From an uncultured Paracoccaceae bacterium (GTDB lineage: Bacteria > Pseudomonadota > Alphaproteobacteria > Rhodobacterales > Rhodobacteraceae): a stretch of 64,000 nt of DNA. This document shows, piece by piece, positions 28,674 to 38,547 of the stretch. Position 1 is the first letter of the stretch, and the number at the start of each line of letters is the position of its first letter. The translations under genes and the position numbers were made by a program. The notes under the pieces are model-generated. The model searched no databases, was not told the origin of the DNA, and saw nothing but the letters and a program-made list of their open reading frames with translations. The stretch is from the NCBI GenBank assembly GCA_937920555.1, contig CAKZTM010000017.1:20351-84350 (forward strand). Direction: 5' to 3'.

Positions 28674-28805
28674 GAACAGTCGAAACATTGATAGTTTTAC
28701 TCAAGAAATCTTGCCCAAAACAGCAACAAAACCACCTTCACCCCAACTATCACTTCCCCTTAGCCGACAGTTGGGCTAGGAGACACGCGGATAGCGGACG
28801 ACCTC

Positions 28806-30523
<1,718 letters not shown>

Positions 30524-30534
30524 CGCGGTATAGG

Positions 30535-31161
30535 ATGTCTGACACAACCCCACACCAGACCCAAATATACCTGATCACGCCGGGAAGAATTGCGATTGAC
30601 AGCTTCCCGGACCTGCTGTGTGAGCTGCTCGATACCGGGCTGATCGCGGCCGTGCGCCTTGAGATTGAAAGCCGCGACCAGGATACCGTGTCGCGCTCGG
30701 CAGATGCCCTGCGCGGCATTTGCCACGCCCGCGACCTGCCGCTCATCCTCACCGACCACTACCGAATGGTCAAACGGCTCGGCCTTGACGGCGTGCATCT
30801 CACAGGCACCCGCGATGTCCGCGATGCACGCGCAGAACTGGGCGAAAACGCAACCGTCGGGACATTTTGCGGAACCTCGCGCCACGCGGCCATGACCGCC
30901 GGCGAAATAGGCGCCGACTATGTGAGCTTTGGACCGGTCACACAAACCGAACTTGGCTCCGGCGAGATCGCAGATCTAGGTGCCTTCAGCTGGTGGCACC
31001 AAATGATCGAAGTGCCCAGCGTGGCCGAAGGCAACCTGACGCCCGAGGCGGCCAAAACCTTGGCCCCATGCGCCGATTTCATCGCACTGGGCCCTGAAAT
31101 TTGGACCGGATCACCCAAACAAACCCTGACATCTTTCGCAGCCGCCATCGGGCTCACCTGA
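30535..31161 (+). CDS. Thiamine phosphate synthase (ThiE family)
   Basis: 208 residues, TIM-barrel ThiE fold: YLITPGR at strand 1, LPLILTDHYRMVKRLGLDGVHLTG (about 70-93), GTFCGTSRHAAMTAGEIGADYVSFGPV (about 103-129), and LGPEIW near the end. It would join HMP-PP and thiazole phosphate, but some diphosphate-binding positions look divergent, so a related role is possible. It starts 11 bases after the enolase stop codon. Confidence 0.8.
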   Translation: MSDTTPHQTQIYLITPGRIAIDSFPDLLCELLDTGLIAAVRLEIESRDQDTVSRSADALRGICHARDLPLILTDHYRMVKRLGLDGVHLTGTRDVRDARAELGENATVGTFCGTSRHAAMTAGEIGADYVSFGPVTQTELGSGEIADLGAFSWWHQMIEVPSVAEGNLTPEAAKTLAPCADFIALGPEIWTGSPKQTLTSFAAAIGLT

Positions 31162-31231
31162 ACTTTCAATGTTCCCCAAATATCCAGACACGGGCCCCAA
31201 CACCGCCGCGGCCCCAAATTAAATCATCCCC

Positions 31232-31268
31232 CCTACCGCCGCCGCCAATCCGAGCGGGGGGCGGTAGG
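31232..31268. terminator. Inverted repeat between convergent genes
   Basis: CCTACCGCC (31232-31240) pairs with GGCGGTAGG (31260-31268). It lies between the 3' ends of the ThiE-like gene and olsA and may act on both strands. There is no T run, so termination is inferred. Confidence 0.4.
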
Positions 31269-31318
31269 CCCCAAGCGAGACAAGATAATGACCCGGAACG
31301 GGTCTCCGCGTGACACCC

Positions 31319-31335
31319 TAGAGCGTTTCGCTTTA
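31319..31335. repeat. Fused-end fragment of the dispersed repeat
   Basis: TAGAGCGTTTCGCTTTA joins the two ends of the 105-bp element with nothing between them. Its last three bases are the reverse complement of the olsA TAA stop codon. Confidence 0.55.
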
Positions 31336-32178
31336 GAGGCCGGGCACAACAATCTCATGGCGCGCAATCTGCGCATCATGAGACGCACGCACAACTTCCT
31401 CACAATACCGCGCCAAAGCCTTGCGGTCGGCAAAATCCACCACCCGGACAGCCTCGTGGAATGTGACCCGAACCTGACCGCCACGGGACCGGGCCAAAGT
31501 GTTCACAAAATGCGCCCCGAATTCAATGTGGCCCCACCAACCGTAAAAACTGGCAGGCAAATGCTCAGCGGCCCGGTAAAACACCGTCACCGGCTGCACC
31601 CACATCTCATCGCGCAATTCATCGGCCAAAAACGCATTGAACAATGTCGATTTGAACGGCAATACCCGCAACCCGTCCGAGGACGTCCCCTCAGGGAAAA
31701 AACACAACCGATCACCCCGGTGCAGCCGCTGGGCAAACATGGCCTCCTGCCGCTTGGCCTCAGTGCGCTTGCGCTCAATGAACATGGTGCCGGTCTGATC
31801 GGCAATAAACCCTAAAACCGGCCAACCGCGCACCTCTGACTTGGCCACAAAAAAGATCTGCGAGGCCGCACGCAGCACAAAAATATCCATCCAGGACGAA
31901 TGATTGCACACCCGCGCCCCGCCCTGCGCCATGGGCGTACCCACACGCTCAACCCGAACCGCCAGCAGCCAACATGACATCACACAGGCCAACCAAATCA
32001 CAAAATTGGACCCCGCCCGCGTGCCCAAAGGCCACTCCAAAAGCCGCGCGACCCAAAAACACAACATCAACACGACCATGCCGGTCACAAAAACCAAAGC
32101 CCGCAGAACCACCCGGCCCCACTCAAACAGGCCCAGCGGTGCAAATTCCGGCTCAGGCGGCCCAATCCACGTCGCCAT
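31333..32178 (-). CDS. olsA: 1-acylglycerol-3-phosphate-type acyltransferase, probable OlsA
   Basis: 281 residues. An N-terminal membrane part (about 24-72), then PlsC-family motif I CNHSSWMDIF (about 91-100, HxxxxD) and motif FPEGTSSDG (about 161-169). It starts 7 bases after olsB on the same strand, so it most likely adds the second acyl chain to lyso-ornithine lipid; a general lysophosphatidate acyltransferase is the alternative. The stop codon lies in a fragment of the dispersed repeat. Confidence 0.88.
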   Translation of the reverse strand: MATWIGPPEPEFAPLGLFEWGRVVLRALVFVTGMVVLMLCFWVARLLEWPLGTRAGSNFVIWLACVMSCWLLAVRVERVGTPMAQGGARVCNHSSWMDIFVLRAASQIFFVAKSEVRGWPVLGFIADQTGTMFIERKRTEAKRQEAMFAQRLHRGDRLCFFPEGTSSDGLRVLPFKSTLFNAFLADELRDEMWVQPVTVFYRAAEHLPASFYGWWGHIEFGAHFVNTLARSRGGQVRVTFHEAVRVVDFADRKALARYCEEVVRASHDAQIARHEIVVPGL

Positions 32179-32185
32179 AAACCCG

Positions 32186-32971
32186 CTACCCCGCCTCTTG
32201 ACCGCGCGAATAAAACGCCCGGTGCCGGGCCGACATACGCGTGGTGTCCATCAAAAGACAAACATCTATCGTGTTGAAATTATGATCAATAAACGCGCCC
32301 TCACCGACAAAACCGCCAAGCCTGAGATAGGCTTTGATCAATGCGGGAATTTGCTTGCGCGCAGCCACCTCGTCAACCTGATCGCGTGGCAATAAATCCA
32401 TCGGTTGGTAATGGGCAGGTTTGGCCCGAACCCGCAAATCATCCGGGGCCAAATGGGTGTGATGCAAAAAAGACAGGGCTTGCGCCACTTGCGCGGGATC
32501 AGTGCCGTGAAACGAGGCAACACCAAACATGATCTCAATGTCGCGCGACAACACATAGTCAGCCAAACCGTTCCACATCAAATGCATGGCCGCCCCGCGG
32601 CGGTATTCTTGGGCCACGCAAGACCGCCCCAACTCCACAATGCGCCGGGGCGAGGCCACCAACTTGCTCAAATCATATTCATCCGCCCCGTAAAATCCAG
32701 GCCCCCCCAAAGCAACCTCCTTGCGCATCAACCGGTAAACCCCGATGACCTGCTCCAAGGGATCCTCCACACCACGCGCATGATCGAGCAAGATCAGATG
32801 GTCAAAATAAGGATCAAACCCGTCCCGCTCCAAACCTGCGGCGCGATCATCCGGCGCGGCATCGGCCCCCATCTCTTCCACAAAGACCCGGTAGCGCAAG
32901 CGCTGCGCCGAGGCCACTTCCTCGGGCGTCACAGCCAAACGTACCTCAAAGCGCCCCTGCTCGGCCGTCAT
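32186..32971 (-). CDS. olsB: L-ornithine N-alpha-acyltransferase OlsB
   Basis: 261 residues of the GNAT-like OlsB family: RYRVFVEEMGAD (about 27-38), FDHLILLDH (about 56-64), VELGRSCVAQEYRRGAAMHLMW (about 112-133) and the FGVASFHGTDP segment. It transfers a 3-hydroxyacyl chain to ornithine, the first step of the phosphorus-free ornithine lipids that marine Rhodobacteraceae make. GAGG precedes the ATG. It is the first gene of olsB-olsA. A CtrA-type site lies about 170 bases upstream. Confidence 0.93.
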   Translation of the reverse strand: MTAEQGRFEVRLAVTPEEVASAQRLRYRVFVEEMGADAAPDDRAAGLERDGFDPYFDHLILLDHARGVEDPLEQVIGVYRLMRKEVALGGPGFYGADEYDLSKLVASPRRIVELGRSCVAQEYRRGAAMHLMWNGLADYVLSRDIEIMFGVASFHGTDPAQVAQALSFLHHTHLAPDDLRVRAKPAHYQPMDLLPRDQVDEVAARKQIPALIKAYLRLGGFVGEGAFIDHNFNTIDVCLLMDTTRMSARHRAFYSRGQEAG

Positions 32972-33142
32972 GTGATCCTCATACTATTCAAGAGCTTACC
33001 CGAAATCCCAGTGTCACCGGGAACCTTATGCACCCGCCACCGGGCACACAACCATCCCGGATGCCATTTGGTGCAACCACGACCCAACTGCAACAATGTC
33101 CCGCCTCCTGTAAAAAAATTCAAATGCCGACTGGAATGCAAC

Positions 33143-33157
33143 TTAACGTTGTATTAA
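33143..33157. promoter_or_regulatory. CtrA-type site TTAA-N7-TTAA
   Basis: TTAACGTTGTATTAA matches the full CtrA consensus. It lies between the DUF3553 stop and the olsB start, both on the minus strand, so olsB is the nearest downstream gene. The chpT gene encoding the CtrA phosphotransferase is 240 bases away on the other side of DUF3553. Confidence 0.45.
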
Positions 33158-33201
33158 TGTGCCTGAGGGAAGTGTCGAGGGAACTGTCGCTGGCGTCCGA
33201 A

Positions 33202-33369
33202 TTATTCGGGCAACAGCTCTACAATGGACCCGTTAATGACGACCTTGCCCACCTCCTCAAAATTTACGGTGATTTTGTCGTCGATAACCGACTGCACCTG
33301 TCCCAACCCCCAATCGGGCTGGGTCGGATGGCGCACAAGTTGTCCCGGTTCCAAAAAAGCGTTCAACAT
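33202..33369 (-). CDS. DUF3553 small protein
   Basis: 55 residues, MLNAFLEPGQLVRHPTQPDW then GLGQVQSVIDDKITVNFEEV, the DUF3553 pattern that resembles the small beta-barrel of CarD/UvrD-tail proteins. Function unknown. ATG 33369 follows GGGGG; GTG 33384 is an in-frame alternative. It is divergent from chpT, 29 bases apart, an arrangement seen in other Rhodobacteraceae. Confidence 0.88.
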   Translation of the reverse strand: MLNAFLEPGQLVRHPTQPDWGLGQVQSVIDDKITVNFEEVGKVVINGSIVELLPE

Positions 33370-33398
33370 ATCTTTTACCCCCACACTCGGAGCCCCCT

Positions 33399-34007
33399 AT
33401 GACAATTCAGAACGTGGACCTTTCTGCGCTCATTTCAACTCGAATTTGCCATGACCTGATAAACCCCATTGGCGCCATCAACAATGGCCTAGAGCTTTTG
33501 GACGCGGTCGGCACAGCCCCCGGACCGGAATTAAGCCTGGTCAATGACAGTGCATCGGCCGCAAGTGCCAAGCTCAACATCTTCAGACTGGCCTTTGGCG
33601 ATATCGCCATCTCCTCACAAGTCAAAGGGGATCAGGTCACGCGGCTCATTGCCGATATGTATGGCGGTGGCCGCCTGAATATCGACTGGCAACCCAATGA
33701 TATCGGCTTTCCCCGCAGCGAGATTAAACTCGCACTTTTGGTGCTGTTTTGCCTCGAAACAAGCGTCCCGCTTGGCGGCCAGATAACCGTGTCAGTCAGC
33801 CAAGGCACTTGGGCGTTCAGAACCACAGGGCCAAAATTCAACATCCGGCGCGAATTGTGGGACATGGTCACCGGCGGGACCATTCTGCAAGACACCTCCG
33901 CCTCCGATGTGCATTTTCTGGTGGCCCGCCTGACCGCCGATGCCACCGCCAGACAGATCAAACTCCATGAAAAAGACGCCGAACTGATCGTCATGATCTC
34001 CGCGTAA
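33399..34007 (+). CDS. chpT: Histidine phosphotransferase ChpT
   Basis: 202 residues. The dimerisation/phosphotransfer helix SALISTRICHDLINPIGAINNGLELL puts the phosphorylated His at about 18. The C-terminal part has a degenerate ATPase-like fold without ATP motifs, as in Caulobacter ChpT. It relays phosphate from CckA to CtrA and CpdR. Three CtrA-type sites occur in this window. Confidence 0.9.
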   Translation: MTIQNVDLSALISTRICHDLINPIGAINNGLELLDAVGTAPGPELSLVNDSASAASAKLNIFRLAFGDIAISSQVKGDQVTRLIADMYGGGRLNIDWQPNDIGFPRSEIKLALLVLFCLETSVPLGGQITVSVSQGTWAFRTTGPKFNIRRELWDMVTGGTILQDTSASDVHFLVARLTADATARQIKLHEKDAELIVMISA

Positions 34008-34193
34008 AAGACAAAACCGGCATCAATATATCCTGGTGCCGGCAGACTTCCTTGTACCTTCGATTTCCCAAAAATACTCAAATCCCCCCGCGCAACCTGC
34101 ACAAAAGCCCAAGGCGCTTTTTCCAAAAGGGGTGGGCGGGTGGGCTTTTTGAAAAAGCGCCCCCAAAAAGACCGCTCAACATCAAAACCACCC

Positions 34194-34301
34194 TCAAAGC
34201 GTTTTGCTATTAACTTGAGACATAAGGCATCACCTAACCCGTTGAAATCTTTGATTTCAGAAAGATTTGGGTGATTGCGGGTTTAAAGCGGAAAGCTCTA
34301 A
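34194..34301 (+). repeat. 105-bp nested-hairpin repeat, copy C
   Basis: Plus orientation, from AAAGCGTTTTGCTATTAACT to GCGGAAAGCTCTAA. The central hairpin TGAAATC-TTT-GATTTCA (about 34243-34259) is perfect. Its right end contains the TAG stop (minus strand) of the 66-residue gene. Confidence 0.88.
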
Positions 34302-34498
34302 AAGCGAAACAACCGCCGCATCATCCGCATGCTGCGCTTGAGCGTCCGGGACTGCTTGCGATTTTGCTGACGGATTTCATGCGCTCCGGGAGCTTTGGGA
34401 TCAATCCGGTCATTCTTGCGCCGCGCCATATAATCAACACCCCGGTTGATCCCCTCGCGCATGACAAAATTCATCACCATTCGAATGATCTGGTTCAA
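34298..34498 (-). CDS. Small basic protein of unknown function
   Basis: 66 residues, very basic (Arg/Lys-rich C-terminal half RKQSRTLKRSMRMMRRLFRF). It follows scpB by 9 bases on the same strand, which suggests co-transcription. No domain recognised. The stop codon lies in the end of repeat copy C. In related genomes this place after scpB is often followed by tatABC, which is absent here. Confidence 0.75.
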   Translation of the reverse strand: MNQIIRMVMNFVMREGINRGVDYMARRKNDRIDPKAPGAHEIRQQNRKQSRTLKRSMRMMRRLFRF

Positions 34499-34507
34499 AA
34501 AACCGAC

Positions 34508-35218
34508 CTATTCAAACATCTCGTCCTGATCATCCTCATCCAAGACCTCATCATCATCCAGCAAATCCTCGTCGGAGGGCTCCAAACCGGGCACCATCCC
34601 GCCAATGGGACGATTGTCCAATAGACCAGAGGCCCGCAACTCCTTGAGCCCCGGCAAATCCCGCGCCGTTTCTAACCCGAAATGATCAAGAAACTCTTGC
34701 GTGGTCACAAACGTCACCGGACGGCCCGGCGTCATCCGCCTGCGTCCCAGCTTGATCCAGTCCAGCTCCAACAGCAAATCCACAGTGCCCCGAGATACCG
34801 AAACCCCGCGAATTTCCTCGATCTCCGCCCGTGTCACCGGCTGGTGGTAGGCAATGATCGCCAATGTCTCAATCGCCGCACGGCTTAGCTTGCGGGTCTC
34901 GGTCCGCTCCCGGCTCATCAAAAAGCTCAAATCACCCGCCGTGCGTATCGCCCAGGCATGACCGACCTTCACAATCTCAACACCGCGCCCCTCATAGCGT
35001 TTGCGCAACCGCACAATCGCCTCGGCCACATCCGTGCCATGAGGCATGCGCCCGGCCATCTCCTCCGAGGTCAAAGGCTCCGCCGAAGCAAACAACATCG
35101 CCTCCACCATACGCTCCTGCTCGGCCATAGGCGGGGCCTCAAACAGAACCGGATCGCCAACCACCTTGTCAGCCACAGCCGACGCATGATCCATGATCTC
35201 ATTGGCAATATCAGACAT
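34508..35218 (-). CDS. scpB: Segregation and condensation protein ScpB
   Basis: 236 residues with two winged-helix domains: MVEAMLFASAEPLTSEEMA (about 36-54) and RAAIETLAIIAYHQPVTRAE with GRRRMTPGRPVTFVTT. The C-terminal tail is acidic (DEDLLDDDEVLDEDDQDE), common in the family. It forms the kleisin complex with ScpA and SMC for chromosome organisation. ATG 35218 overlaps the scpA stop by 8 bases. Confidence 0.93.
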   Translation of the reverse strand: MSDIANEIMDHASAVADKVVGDPVLFEAPPMAEQERMVEAMLFASAEPLTSEEMAGRMPHGTDVAEAIVRLRKRYEGRGVEIVKVGHAWAIRTAGDLSFLMSRERTETRKLSRAAIETLAIIAYHQPVTRAEIEEIRGVSVSRGTVDLLLELDWIKLGRRRMTPGRPVTFVTTQEFLDHFGLETARDLPGLKELRASGLLDNRPIGGMVPGLEPSDEDLLDDDEVLDEDDQDEMFE

Positions 35219-36023
35219 GTGCTCTCGCTTTCTTACGAACCAAAACAGGCGCAAAAACCCGCTCTTGCTTCAATTCAACTTCTCCGCGCTTGGCCAACTC
35301 CAAACTTGCCGCAAAGGATGAGGCCATGGCCGAGCGCCGCCGCTTGGGATCAACCTGCCAGCCTTCGGGCAGAAAACTGGACAAGGACGCCCAATCAAGC
35401 GAGCCGCCGATCAGCGCCCGCATCCCTTCAAGCGCCTGTTCCAGCGTCAACACCCGGTCGCGCTTGTCCAAATGCATGGGCTTGAAGTCCTCTTTGGTCT
35501 TCACCCGCGCATAGGCTTTGAGCAAATCCGACAGGTTCGCGCCCCATTCGACAACACGGCGTTGATCCACATCCACCGAATGGCCACGGGCGAAAAACTC
35601 CCGCCCCTTCTGGTCGCGGGCCATCAACTTGGCCGCCACCTCGCGCATGGCCTCCAACCGCTCCAACTGAAACGCCAGATGCGCGGCCAGATCCTCACCC
35701 GAGGGGCCTTCTTCCGTAGGATCAGCAGGCAGCAATAACCGCGATTTGAGAAACGCCAACCAAGCGGCCATCACCAGATAATCCGCCGCCAATTCCAGAC
35801 GTAGCTTCTTGGCCGCCTCAACAAACGCCAAATATTGCTCGGCCAATTGCAAGATAGAGACCCGGCGCAAATCCACCTTTTGGGTCCGCGCCAAAACCAA
35901 TAGCAGATCCAGCGGCCCCTCAAAGCCGTCCACATCGACCAATAACGCCTCAGACGCCACCCGCTCCGAGACGCTAAACTCGGCTTTGACCTCTTCGACC
36001 TCTAGGGCACCATCTTCCGGCAT
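35211..36023 (-). CDS. scpA: Segregation and condensation protein ScpA
   Basis: 270 residues. The kleisin N-terminal segment FEGPLDLLLVLARTQKVDLR (about 34-53) binds the SMC neck, and YLVMAAWLAFLKSRLLLP lies at about 80-97; the C-terminal winged helix is near 200-250. It begins one base after the nagZ stop and overlaps scpB, in an operon with nagZ, the SPOR gene and probably argS. Confidence 0.94.
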   Translation of the reverse strand: MPEDGALEVEEVKAEFSVSERVASEALLVDVDGFEGPLDLLLVLARTQKVDLRRVSILQLAEQYLAFVEAAKKLRLELAADYLVMAAWLAFLKSRLLLPADPTEEGPSGEDLAAHLAFQLERLEAMREVAAKLMARDQKGREFFARGHSVDVDQRRVVEWGANLSDLLKAYARVKTKEDFKPMHLDKRDRVLTLEQALEGMRALIGGSLDWASLSSFLPEGWQVDPKRRRSAMASSFAASLELAKRGEVELKQERVFAPVLVRKKARAHV

Positions 36024-36024
36024 G

Positions 36025-37014
36025 TCACGAATCCACCTTCATCATCGCGCTATATTCTGCGAAGGATGCATCAATGTCCACTATATCTTGCGGTTTCCGA
36101 CTGTTTATAGCGGTGTTCGCGCGACGTTCTCTATCAGCGGTCAGCTCCGGCACCACACCTGCAATCTCCACCATATGCGCCATATCACCTGAACAATGCA
36201 GGATCACATCGCAACCGGCCGCCAGTGCCGCCTCGGCCCGCGCCGCGTGGGTGCCCGCAAGCGCACCCATGGACAAATCATCGGTCATCAGCAAACCGTC
36301 AAATCCGATCTCGCGGCGTATCAGATCGATCACAGACACAGATAACGTGCCCGCCACCGCATCAATGTGCGAATACACCACATGACCGGTCATCCCCATG
36401 GGCAGATCACTAAGCGCCTGAAATGGCTTGAAATCCACCTCGCGCAACTCCCACAAAGGTGCATCCACTACCGGCAATCCCTTGTGGCTGTCCACGACAC
36501 CCAACCCGTGGCCGGGCAAATGCTTCATCACCGGCAAAACACCGGCTGACAATAAACCATCGGCACAGGCGCGCCCGGCAGCCGCCACCACACCGGCGTC
36601 AAATCCAAAACACCGATTTTGCAAAAAAGGATGGGTCTCGGCCCGTGCCACGTCCAGACAAGGCGCGCAATTGGCATCAATCCCAACCGCACGCAACTCC
36701 GCGCCAATGATCCGGTAGCGCAGCCGCACCGCCTCCAAGGCCGCACTGTGCCGCATCTGGTCCAAAGGGCTGGGCCAGTCGTGCCAATGAGGACCGCGCA
36801 AACGCGCCACCCGGCCACCTTCTTGGTCGATCATGATCACACAATCGCGCCCAACAGCGTCCCGCAACTGGGCCGTCAAAGCACCAAGCTGATCGGGGGT
36901 CTCTACATTTCGGGCAAATAAAATAAAGCCCCAAGGGTCCATGTCGCGGAAAAACGCGACCTCCTCAGGGCTCAGCCGCGTGCCATCACATCCAAAGACG
37001 ACAGCACGCGTCAT
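36025..37014 (-). CDS. nagZ: Beta-N-acetylhexosaminidase NagZ
   Basis: 329 residues, GH3 fold. MIDQEGGRVARL (about 62-73), KHLPGHGLGVVDSHKGLP (about 163-180, with the catalytic His/Asp pair of NagZ) and the nucleophile in LMTDDLSMGAL (about 242-252). It removes GlcNAc from anhydromuropeptides in peptidoglycan recycling. Cytoplasmic. Three bases separate it from the upstream SPOR gene. Confidence 0.95.
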   Translation of the reverse strand: MTRAVVFGCDGTRLSPEEVAFFRDMDPWGFILFARNVETPDQLGALTAQLRDAVGRDCVIMIDQEGGRVARLRGPHWHDWPSPLDQMRHSAALEAVRLRYRIIGAELRAVGIDANCAPCLDVARAETHPFLQNRCFGFDAGVVAAAGRACADGLLSAGVLPVMKHLPGHGLGVVDSHKGLPVVDAPLWELREVDFKPFQALSDLPMGMTGHVVYSHIDAVAGTLSVSVIDLIRREIGFDGLLMTDDLSMGALAGTHAARAEAALAAGCDVILHCSGDMAHMVEIAGVVPELTADRERRANTAINSRKPQDIVDIDASFAEYSAMMKVDS

Positions 37015-37017
37015 AAG

Positions 37018-38472
37018 TTAGCGTAAAGTGACCGTAATACAGGGCAATCCGCGCGCAGACAGTGCAGCACAGGCCTCCTGCGTTTCGCCCTTGCTTTGAT
37101 ATCCTGCAACACGAAGCCGGTAAAATACCTTGCCCGAATTGTTGGTGCGCTGAACATAATGCTCTTTGGAGCCCAACAAATCATCGTGCTGACCAGACAG
37201 ACGGTCCCATTGCTGACGGGCCACCGCCTCGGAGCCGTAAGCCCCGATCTGGATCATCCGTGTCCCATTGGGCAACGGAATAACCTCCAAGGACGCATCG
37301 GCCACTTGCACGGGCGCCTGAGCAGGCTCGGGTGCGACAATATCCGGCGCGGTGGTGGATTCCGCCAAAACCGCTTGCAAAGCCGCGTTGACCGCGTTGG
37401 ACATGGCCACATTCAAATCCGCAGGACGCGCGCGCGGCGTCTTCATCACGGCAGGCGCATAAATTGACCCCTCGCCCACAGGCGGAAGCGGACCAAGCGC
37501 GGCCACCTCCAGATTTTCCGGCTGAATGCTCAACTCCGCAGCACCGGTTTCGCCGGTCTCTGTCAGATCAACCGGTGGGGCAATCGCCTCCAGCTCCGGC
37601 ATCACCGCCGCAGTTTCGTCGCTGGGCGTCATGATGGGGTCCAGCACCGCCTCAGGTGTTGGGGTCTGGGCAGTGGCCACCTCCGTTTGCGGCGGTAAAG
37701 CCTCAACCGGTTCGGCCTGAGATGTCACAACAGACCCGTTGGGCATCAGCGGCTCTTTGGCCTGATCCAATGCGGCAATTTCCTCCCCCGGCGTGGGGGT
37801 CGCTTCGGGTCGCGCCCGCGGCGTGCGGCTGGCCAATAAAGCGGTTAGCTCAGAGGCGGGCGCATCTTCTAAGGTCAAATCATTGTCGCGCGGCGCGATG
37901 GTCACGGATGAGGCAACCTGCTCCACCCCGCGACCTTCCAGAACCGTGTTTACAGAATGCCCCTGATGCGCAACTTGCATGCCGCCGGCATCATCCGGAG
38001 CCACCCGTGCAGGGCCCTCCAAAGCCGCCACAATCGGCACTTCGCGGGCATCGCGTTGACCCAGCTTGAAGGTCCAGACCGACACGCCAACCACAAGTGC
38101 AAGCGAGGCCGCTGCCCCCAGCACGGTCAGCCACGGGCCAAACTTGCGGTCCTCATCGCGCGTCTTGGCAGAGCCGCCACCGCCGCCGCCAGACCCGCCA
38201 GTGTCGGTGATCATGGGCGCTGCGTCCTCAAACTCCGGCTCCGGCAAATCGGAAAAAAGTGGTCCGCGCGGTTTAGAAGTAGGAGGTGGCGCGGGCACGG
38301 CCCGAACGGACGATATCTGAACAGGGTCAGACGTGGGCTCCGGCATAGGTTCTGTCCTTGCTTCAACAGCCCCTGGGGCCGCTGTCTCAAATCTGGGTTC
38401 TATACGGGTCGATACCGGTTCGACATGGGACGGCATCTTCAGTTTTTTAACTGCGTTCTCAAGCACCTGCAT
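37018..38472 (-). CDS. SPOR-domain envelope protein
   Basis: 484 residues. Cytoplasmic N-terminal part rich in Pro/Glu, a glycine run (GGSGGGGGGSAK), one membrane helix (LTVLGAAASLALVVGVSVWT, about 118-137), a long low-complexity periplasmic linker, and a C-terminal SPOR domain (about 405-484, RMIQIGAYGSEAVARQQWDR) that binds denuded peptidoglycan at the division site. ATG 38472 follows GAGG; TTG 38487 is an alternative start. It is in the argS-nagZ-scpA operon. Confidence 0.9.
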   Translation of the reverse strand: MQVLENAVKKLKMPSHVEPVSTRIEPRFETAAPGAVEARTEPMPEPTSDPVQISSVRAVPAPPPTSKPRGPLFSDLPEPEFEDAAPMITDTGGSGGGGGGSAKTRDEDRKFGPWLTVLGAAASLALVVGVSVWTFKLGQRDAREVPIVAALEGPARVAPDDAGGMQVAHQGHSVNTVLEGRGVEQVASSVTIAPRDNDLTLEDAPASELTALLASRTPRARPEATPTPGEEIAALDQAKEPLMPNGSVVTSQAEPVEALPPQTEVATAQTPTPEAVLDPIMTPSDETAAVMPELEAIAPPVDLTETGETGAAELSIQPENLEVAALGPLPPVGEGSIYAPAVMKTPRARPADLNVAMSNAVNAALQAVLAESTTAPDIVAPEPAQAPVQVADASLEVIPLPNGTRMIQIGAYGSEAVARQQWDRLSGQHDDLLGSKEHYVQRTNNSGKVFYRLRVAGYQSKGETQEACAALSARGLPCITVTLR

Positions 38473-38547
38473 TTGGTCTCGCCTCAATCTGGCACGGATT
38501 TTTCCCGCGCTCTTTAATTAGCGACCCCTACCTGCTCATTGTTTTTA

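Larger units (their letters stand above)
28439..28805. other. Intergenic stretch after the nuclease gene
   Basis: 367 bases without a gene. It holds a hairpin terminator at 28458-28483, repeat copy B at 28569-28673, and about 130 bases of leader upstream of the Fur-family gene. Confidence 0.7.
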
